Shown here piece after piece: positions 16,317-20,980 of a DNA stretch of 20,980 nucleotides. The position numbers and the translations under genes are program-made. Source of the stretch: Prevotellaceae bacterium UBA6858 (GTDB lineage Bacteria; Bacteroidota; Bacteroidia; Bacteroidales; Bacteroidaceae). How positions within the stretch are numbered: position 1 is the first letter of the stretch; each line of letters opens with the position of its first letter. The stretch lies in contig DKDC01000004.1 in assembly GCA_002451695.1 (NCBI GenBank), positions 48,312-69,291 of the forward strand, written 5' to 3'. Under the pieces are notes generated by a model, which saw nothing but the letters and a program-made list of their open reading frames with translations, was not told where the DNA came from and searched no databases.

Positions 16317-16430
16317 TAAAATTACATTTGATGTGGGAAAAACTATATAGGACGTAGAAAAAATTATGTCTGATATAATTCAAACTACATCAGACCTTTT
16401 TTCGCCGCTTGCAAACATCTGAAAAACAAA
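16317..16430 (-). repeat. Copy E of the 21-nt-unit intergenic repeat (hairpin form, inverted)
   Basis: This is the only copy on the minus strand. Its units are 16380-16400 (unit 1), 16359-16379 (unit 2), 16338-16358 (unit 3) and 16317-16337 (unit 4), each exactly 21 nt, with the head at 16401-16430. GTCTGATATA (16368-16377) and TACATCAGAC (16386-16395) form the 10-bp hairpin seen also in copy B. In the rest of the 16230-16680 gap I see the two hairpins listed and no gene between 16431 and 16617. Confidence 0.88.
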
Positions 16431-16617
16431 TCGTTACACGGAATGTTCTTTGTTTTGGCATTATTCTGTAAACCAATGCTTTACACAAGCTATGTCATTT
16501 CTACGGTTTATTCGGCAACAAGTCTGCCGCACGGAATGCCATGCCGAACAAGGGCAACCTAAACATTTATGATTTCCAGCCATAAACCGGCACACCACGT
16601 AGAGCCGCACACATACA

Positions 16618-16653
16618 ATGCGGGCCGCACGCCTTACGGCATACGGCCCGCAT
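16618..16653 (-). terminator. Terminator hairpin of the five-gene minus-strand operon
   Basis: A 16-bp stem (ATGCGGGCCGTATGCC against GGCGTGCGGCCCGCAT, two wobbles) with a GTAA loop, 27 nt past the last stop codon. There is no strong T tract on the minus side, so it may be a processing or stabilising structure instead. Confidence 0.7.
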
Positions 16654-16680
16654 CATTTTCCATTTGGCTTTAAGCGTTCA

Positions 16681-17910
16681 TCATATCGTTTTGTCGAACA
16701 CATAGCCGTCGTTTGTCGTAACCGATGCGGCTCCGCCCTTTGTGGAAACACCGTCAACCTTTATGGTTGCGCTTTTCTTTCCCGTGGCGTTAGCCTTGAT
16801 TGTACCGGCGGTGATTGTGAAGTCGCCGTCAACCTTTATGCAGCGCGTCTTGCTCGTTGCGCTTGTAACCGGGTCGGTATATACGCCGCCCGAAACGGTA
16901 ACGTCGATGCTCACAGTGCCGATGTCCTGGTTCACCACAAGGTTTCCGTCAGTCGCTATGCCCTTTATGCCGTCGCCGGTGCCGTTGATGACAATCGTGC
17001 CGCCGCTTATGGTCATAAGGCTGTCGCAGCGCAGCAGTTTCACGTCAGCGGCGGTTGAGGTTATGTCAATCTTGCCGCCGTTTATAATCATCTGCCCGTT
17101 AAACTCGTCCGTAACGTCCTTGGTTATGTCAGCCTGTATTCCGTCGCCCTTGGCATTGCGCACAACCACAGAGCCGCCCTTGATCTTGAAATACTGCCCG
17201 GCGTGTATCCCGTCATTGGCTGCGGAGAGAATGTTTATGTTGCCCGACTTGACATACATATACTCCCCAGTCCCTATGGCGTGGGAAGTGTTCCCTGTAA
17301 CGTTCAGCGTGCCGCCGCCCTCAAACTCGGGATGCCCCTTTACGTAAAGGCAGGCTTTCTGTGTGCCTCCCGCGAGGTCGGAAAGCGTGTTGACCGTACC
17401 CTCCGCAAGAATGAAGTTGATGCGCTTGCCGTTTGCGATGTTTATCGCCGCGCCGCGCTTCGACCCAAGGCTGAGCCCCTCAAGGCTCACGGAACATTTG
17501 TAAGTCCCAGTCTGGGTGAAAGCTCCGTCATTGCTCTCTCCGGAAAGCGAATACACTATGTCGTTGCCGTCAACTGCGGTGGAGACGGCATCAACATAAG
17601 CACCGTCAATGCTCACAGCAACCTTGCGCGAAAGGGCAAAGGGAATCACCGCCCAAGCTCCGTTTGCACCGTAAACAACCTTGACGGTGGATGTGTCAAC
17701 TGGCGTACCCACTGTAATGCTGTCGATGTCCTGCAAATTCATTACGGAGTCAACCACCGTGAGAGCCGTGCCGTTCTGCGAATATTCCATAACGCCCAAT
17801 GCCGCAGCGTCTGCCGCAAGAGCCACGTTGCTTTTCCAAAAATACATTGTCTGCGCCTTTGCGGAAACAACGCAGAGAAGCAGGGCGGAAACAAAAGCCA
17901 GCTTTTTCAT
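16681..17910 (-). CDS. Secreted beta-helix protein of the Cthe_2159 (carbohydrate-binding) type
   Basis: A 409-residue protein with a signal peptide (1-19, VVSAKA-Q). From about residue 165 it shows short Gly/Asn-rich rungs typical of a right-handed parallel beta-helix: GGTLNVTGNTSHAIGTGEY, YVKSGNINILSAANDGIHAG, FKIKGGSVVVRNAKGDGIQA, GGTIVINGTGDGIKG. This pattern matches the Cthe_2159 family (Pfam DUF4353), whose founding member is a surface beta-helix protein that binds acidic polysaccharide such as pectate. The Asp residues at the turn of each rung (NDGIHAG, GDGIQA, GDGIKG) could bind Ca2+. The N-terminal 160 residues are a separate all-beta region. Its ATG overlaps the preceding gene's stop (ATGA), so translation is probably coupled. 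Last gene of the operon. The binding role is family inference. Confidence 0.85.
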   Translation of the reverse strand: MKKLAFVSALLLCVVSAKAQTMYFWKSNVALAADAAALGVMEYSQNGTALTVVDSVMNLQDIDSITVGTPVDTSTVKVVYGANGAWAVIPFALSRKVAVSIDGAYVDAVSTAVDGNDIVYSLSGESNDGAFTQTGTYKCSVSLEGLSLGSKRGAAINIANGKRINFILAEGTVNTLSDLAGGTQKACLYVKGHPEFEGGGTLNVTGNTSHAIGTGEYMYVKSGNINILSAANDGIHAGQYFKIKGGSVVVRNAKGDGIQADITKDVTDEFNGQMIINGGKIDITSTAADVKLLRCDSLMTISGGTIVINGTGDGIKGIATDGNLVVNQDIGTVSIDVTVSGGVYTDPVTSATSKTRCIKVDGDFTITAGTIKANATGKKSATIKVDGVSTKGGAASVTTNDGYVFDKTI

Positions 17911-18380
17911 TTCTTCTCCAATTTCACGGACTTGCCGCCCACCGTTACAATATAAACACCTTTGGCAAGCGATGACAGGTCAGCCTTGTTCTCCCCCGCA
18001 GACATTTTTACGGAATACAGCAAGGCGCCTCCAACGGAATATACACGCAGCACCGCACTTTGCACCAAATTCACCGAAACCGCGCCTTCGTTGTCCACAA
18101 TCACGGCAGTGTTCACCTTGGGTGCGGAAATAGCCGTCGGTGTCTCGGAGAAAAACATATTGGTGAGGCTTGCCGTGGGAAGAGTGAACTTCTCGCCCGC
18201 ACTTTCAACGTACATATTGCCCCCATCATAGGTTATGCGGAAACTTTCGAGCGAATAGCTCACCTCCGCACCGTCAGCCATTGTTACGGTGAGGTATTTC
18301 GCCACGCCGTCGGCCGATGCCGCAAGCGGCGCAAGCATTGCAAGCACCGCAACGGCAAATGTCACTAAAATTCTTTTCAT
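17907..18380 (-). CDS. Small secreted protein with type IX-like C-terminal sorting domain
   Basis: A 157-residue protein: signal peptide 1-23 (PLAASA-DG), then a short beta module also common in Bacteroidales surface proteins (VSYSLESFRITYDGGNMYV, then KFTLPTASLTNMFF), then a C-terminal domain from about 100 resembling type A T9SS sorting domains (LRVYSVGGALLYSVKMSAG, LAKGVYIVTVGGKSVKLEKK). Very little lies between signal and sorting domain, so it is nearly a bare secreted tag; it could be an adaptor or surface anchor. It starts 20 nt after the DUF2490-like gene and overlaps the beta-helix gene by 4 nt. Whether the organism has a type IX secretion system cannot be seen here. Function unknown. 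Confidence 0.82.
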   Translation of the reverse strand: MKRILVTFAVAVLAMLAPLAASADGVAKYLTVTMADGAEVSYSLESFRITYDGGNMYVESAGEKFTLPTASLTNMFFSETPTAISAPKVNTAVIVDNEGAVSVNLVQSAVLRVYSVGGALLYSVKMSAGENKADLSSLAKGVYIVTVGGKSVKLEKK

Positions 18381-18400
18381 ATCAATATTTGTTTATGGCT

Positions 18401-19228
18401 TCAGAACTTGTATTTGTAGGATATGTCGATAACGTGTTCCCTGCCGTCGAAATCATCGTCCCTGGAATCCTGGTAAACATACCCTATGTCTATCTTGTTT
18501 TGCTTGTTGAGCTTTACCTCTGTCCCCACACCCACGCGGGTTTTATCGAGACTCATCCCGCTGCACATATTGTTGGTTATCTCAATATATGCATACGGCG
18601 AAAGCGGACAGCGGCGGATGTTGTATTCTGCCATGAGGCGCGAACGCAGGCGCGAGACGTTGCTCGCGGAACGGATCTTGACATCGGTCTTTTTGTATTC
18701 GGGGACACCGCCCTCCTCTTCAATGCGGTATTTGTCAACAAGCGAACTCACGGAATTGGCGCGGGTGAACTGGTAACGCTCGCGGAGCGAAAGAGTGAGG
18801 CGGCCGACCGGCAGCTTTCCCGTTACATCGAAATTCCAGCGGTTCTTGCAACGCCAATACGGCTTCTTCACATTATAACCTTCGTATTCGCTTTTCACGA
18901 CCTCGTTCCCGTCGTCATCCTTGTCGAGCCAGGTTTCATACTTTGCCTCCTTGCTTTCGCACTTGTAGTTGTAGATGAAATCATACGACGTGCCGACCGA
19001 AAAATATGCCGACGGCTTGTATTCCACGCCGAAGCCCACATTCCAGCGGTCAACGCTTTTCAAGTTGTTCTGGCTTCGGAAACCTCCGTCAACCGACACG
19101 CTGAACATTCCGAGTTTCTTTGTCGCCCCGAGACCAGTCCACAGACCAAAGTCAGAGGCATTCGCGGACGCGCACATCAAAGCTGCCGCCGCCGAGACGA
19201 GCAGGGTTTTAGTAGCTTTCATTTTCAT
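18401..19228 (-). CDS. DUF2490-like outer-membrane beta-barrel protein
   Basis: A 275-residue protein with a signal peptide (about 1-24, CASANA-SDFG) and alternating amphipathic strands: FGLWTGLGATKKLGMFSVSV at the mature N-terminus, LTLSLRERYQFTR, LRSRLMAEYNIR, and the end HVIDISYKYKF with a terminal aromatic residue. This fits DUF2490, a family of small predicted outer-membrane barrels of unknown function. A charged loop (about 92-118, Asp/Glu/Lys-rich) may be exposed. The start at 19228 has a second ATG two codons on (19222). It begins 21 nt after the DUF4956 stop. It would give the operon an outer-membrane component. The family call is by pattern; another small barrel family is possible. 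Confidence 0.75.
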   Translation of the reverse strand: MKMKATKTLLVSAAAALMCASANASDFGLWTGLGATKKLGMFSVSVDGGFRSQNNLKSVDRWNVGFGVEYKPSAYFSVGTSYDFIYNYKCESKEAKYETWLDKDDDGNEVVKSEYEGYNVKKPYWRCKNRWNFDVTGKLPVGRLTLSLRERYQFTRANSVSSLVDKYRIEEEGGVPEYKKTDVKIRSASNVSRLRSRLMAEYNIRRCPLSPYAYIEITNNMCSGMSLDKTRVGVGTEVKLNKQNKIDIGYVYQDSRDDDFDGREHVIDISYKYKF

Positions 19229-19249
19229 TGGATTTTATTTGTGTTACAA

Positions 19250-19939
19250 TTATGATTCCTCATATTTTTTGGGCATCTTGGGCATGGTGTCGGCATCGTT
19301 GTTCACCGTGGAGCGGGTCGAGTAGTACATCTTGATCAGCGCGGTGTCGTTCATGAAGTCGATGGACCCCACCTCCACGCGCAGCACGTCAAGCCCGGTG
19401 CGCTCCTTAAGGTCGGCAATCAGCTCGGCGTTCTTTTCGGGGGTGATGAGCTTTATGTTGTCGTAGCGCACATACTTGCAGCCCACCCTTTTCACGAAGT
19501 GGTTGCTCTCCGCCACCGCCACGACAAGCACAAACAGCAGGTTCGCGGCGAGAAGCTCCACAACGCTGAGTTTTGCCGACATTCCGTTTATCACCGATAT
19601 GGCAACGACAAAGAACAGATAGGTCATCTCGCGAATAGGCACGCTTTCCGTGCGGTAGCGTATGATTCCGAACACGGCGAACAAGCCGAGCGCGGCGCCT
19701 ATCTTTATCTTCGAGCCGTCCATGAGGTAGATCATCATGAATATGCTCACCGACAGCATGACGAAGGCGAAATAATAGTCTCGCCGGTTGCTGCGCGGAT
19801 AGTAGAAAAAGTTGATTATCGCAAAAACGAACACGGAGTTGAGCGCGAAGCGCGTGAGCATTTCCGCCAGCCCCGACACGTTGATGAGCTGCACGCCGAA
19901 GAGCGTGATGTCTGCAAGACTGCTGAGTAAAGTTATCAT
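19250..19939 (-). CDS. DUF4956 family inner-membrane protein
   Basis: A 229-residue protein with about five membrane segments (near 31-47, 55-72, 79-93, 105-121 and 125-143) followed by a soluble C-terminal domain of about 85 residues. FGIIRYRTESVPIREMTYLF at 90-109, linking the third and fourth segments, is characteristic of DUF4956. The function of this family is unknown. It lies 56 nt downstream of the VTC-type gene, an association I recall from several bacterial phyla, often with CotH-kinase and Cthe_2159-type genes. A plausible role is membrane partner or channel for the product of the VTC-type enzyme, by analogy with the membrane segments of yeast Vtc proteins; that is inference. Confidence 0.9.
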   Translation of the reverse strand: MITLLSSLADITLFGVQLINVSGLAEMLTRFALNSVFVFAIINFFYYPRSNRRDYYFAFVMLSVSIFMMIYLMDGSKIKIGAALGLFAVFGIIRYRTESVPIREMTYLFFVVAISVINGMSAKLSVVELLAANLLFVLVVAVAESNHFVKRVGCKYVRYDNIKLITPEKNAELIADLKERTGLDVLRVEVGSIDFMNDTALIKMYYSTRSTVNNDADTMPKMPKKYEES

Positions 19940-19995
19940 GATATGTTTTGATGGATTTTATTGTTGTTGATTTCTTAACCTTTGCTTCCGTCCTT

Positions 19996-20754
19996 TCATC
20001 CGAGCCTTTTCATCATCACTTCCTTTTTCTTGAACTTGTTGCGCTTCACTTCGGGGTTGGTGAGGTAAGTGCCTATGCAATACTTGCTGAACCCCTGCGG
20101 CTTTATGCGCAGTTTTATCAAGGCGTCGAACGCGGGCGAATCACTCTTGCCCGAACGCTTCAGCTCCATTATCACAATGTCGCCGAGTTCCGTCTGCCGC
20201 CGCGTTTCAAGATTGCTGAAACTAACGTCAAAGTCAATTGTCAGCCTCTCGGTGAATGCCCTGTTCACGAGTGTGAGGCGGCTGAAACGGTTTCTGAGGC
20301 AGGGATGTATGTCTCCGAGCGAAACAGCCGCCTTTTCCTCAAGGAACATCTCCTCGTCGTCAGAGTTCATCTCCTCGGGCGACGCAAGCCTCACGCGGCT
20401 TTTGCGCGTCTTGTTGTGGTTGTCCTTGTTCTTCACCTCAAGGAACGTGGTCTCGGTGTCGATGTATGTCCTCACCCTTACCTTTGTGCGCGGCCGCCGC
20501 CCGTCGTGATGGCGGGTGTAGAAGCGGTGGTCGTCGGTGTCCCAGTAGGTGGTTGAGTAAACCGACACGGGGCTGTCGGAGGCCACAAGCACGCTGTATT
20601 CGCTTTTTGTCAGCTCCAGGAATTTCAGCAGCAGGCTCTTGTTGGCAAGATACTTGCGGTCGGTGCGGTTCATGAGCCTCACCTTTCCCGTCTCCTCAAG
20701 CCCAATCTTGGGCATTTCGGAAATGACGCCTTGCAGTTCCTCGTAAAAGTCCAT
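19996..20754 (-). CDS. VTC-domain (polyphosphate polymerase-like) protein
   Basis: A 252-residue protein of the VTC domain family, related to the catalytic domain of yeast Vtc4, a triphosphate-tunnel enzyme making polyphosphate from ATP. Tunnel-type basic and acidic positions are visible: RTDRKY (30-35), YWDTDDHRFYTRHHDG then KVRVRTY (91-97), FLEVK (104-108), KTRKSRVR, LTIDFDVSF (171-179), IVIMELKRS (193-201) and FSKYCIG (222-228). It has no membrane segment and no SPX domain, so it should be cytoplasmic or attached through DUF4956. The frame opens at a TTG at 20784, but that lies within the promoter -7 box, so the ATG at 20754 is the start. First gene of the operon. Catalysis and product are family inference; several bacterial members remain untested. 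Confidence 0.9.
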   Translation of the reverse strand: MDFYEELQGVISEMPKIGLEETGKVRLMNRTDRKYLANKSLLLKFLELTKSEYSVLVASDSPVSVYSTTYWDTDDHRFYTRHHDGRRPRTKVRVRTYIDTETTFLEVKNKDNHNKTRKSRVRLASPEEMNSDDEEMFLEEKAAVSLGDIHPCLRNRFSRLTLVNRAFTERLTIDFDVSFSNLETRRQTELGDIVIMELKRSGKSDSPAFDALIKLRIKPQGFSKYCIGTYLTNPEVKRNKFKKKEVMMKRLG

Positions 20755-20781
20755 TGCCTTATGCCTAGACGAAATGACGGT

Positions 20782-20812
20782 CAAAGTTAAGAATATTTTT
20801 CATAATCACAAA
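20782..20812 (-). promoter_or_regulatory. Promoter of the VTC/DUF4956 operon
   Basis: On the minus strand TTTG (20812-20809), a 19-nt spacer and TAACTTTG (20789-20782), a full consensus match. It sets the VTC gene start at 20754, with a leader of about 20-25 nt. I see no other promoter inside the operon. Confidence 0.8.
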
Positions 20813-20912
20813 ACAACTGTTACGCCCGCTTTCCGCACCACACAGAAAAGACCGGCGGGAGCGAACTTCGCAAATTTCACAAAACCGCTGATACCCAAAA
20901 CTTTACCCAAAA

Positions 20913-20980
20913 TCTGACATCCCATATAAGTTATTGGATTTCTGAATGTTGCAACCGCCCAAAAAAGGTCTGATGTAGTT
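20913..20980 (+). repeat. Truncated copy F of the 21-nt-unit intergenic repeat
   Basis: The window ends inside this copy. Unit 1 (AAAAGGTCTGATGTAGTT) is at 20963-20980, preceded by the head (TTTCTGAATGTTGCAACCGCC). Before the head, 20913-20935 resembles a unit 4 (ACATCCCATATAAGTTATTGG), as if a preceding array had been joined to this one. Confidence 0.75.

Noticed and set aside
18317..19255. Plus-strand 312-aa open frame opposite the DUF2490-like gene
   Set aside because: The minus-strand gene has a signal peptide, barrel pattern and operon spacing; the plus-strand frame has none of these.
20755..20784. TTG start ten codons upstream for the VTC-type protein
   Set aside because: The TTG is part of the -7 box TAACTTTG, so it would precede the transcription start.

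Overview
The window looks like chromosomal DNA of a member of Bacteroidales (Bacteroidota), plausibly Muribaculaceae or Prevotellaceae; the family is inference. The grounds are: promoters of the Bacteroidota type (a -7 box TAnnTTTG with TTG/TTTG about 19-20 nt upstream), A-rich leaders instead of clear Shine-Dalgarno sites, tRNA genes without encoded CCA, the dapL (LL-diaminopimelate aminotransferase) route to lysine, a two-subunit 2-oxoacid:ferredoxin oxidoreductase, signal peptides ending in AQ, and a type IX-like C-terminal sorting domain. Gene content is mostly core, with intact genes and no transposase, phage or CRISPR array.

Layout. 292-4037 (+): asnB-dapF-dapL, an aspartate-family amino acid operon closed by a hairpin terminator. 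4367-5536 (+): a lone secreted GH76-like glycosidase. 5792-8714 (+): korA-korB, with a strong terminator. 9204-9375 (-): initiator tRNA-Met and tRNA-Asp with their own promoter and terminator. 9593-12040 (+): an orphan TonB-dependent receptor. 12143-13051 (+): an M48 metalloprotease lipoprotein. 13363-13773 (-): a VanZ-like membrane protein. 13962-16229 (+): an SLC6/NSS sodium symporter followed 9 nt later by a membrane-anchored protein with three ComEA-type helix-hairpin-helix repeats. 20754-16681 (-): a tight five-gene operon of a VTC-type (polyphosphate polymerase-like) protein, a DUF4956 membrane protein, a DUF2490-like outer-membrane barrel, a small secreted protein with a sorting-like C-terminus, and a secreted beta-helix protein of the Cthe_2159 type.

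Two things stand out. The first is a family of six intergenic repeats (two cut by the window ends). Every complete copy is four degenerate units of exactly 21 nt, a spacing of two DNA helical turns. The second unit occurs in either of two mirror orientations, so a copy either can or cannot form a 10-bp hairpin. The copies sit only between transcription units. The second is the VTC/DUF4956/barrel/beta-helix operon, which reads as an envelope-spanning system linking a cytoplasmic triphosphate-tunnel enzyme to secreted surface proteins; its function is not known to me.
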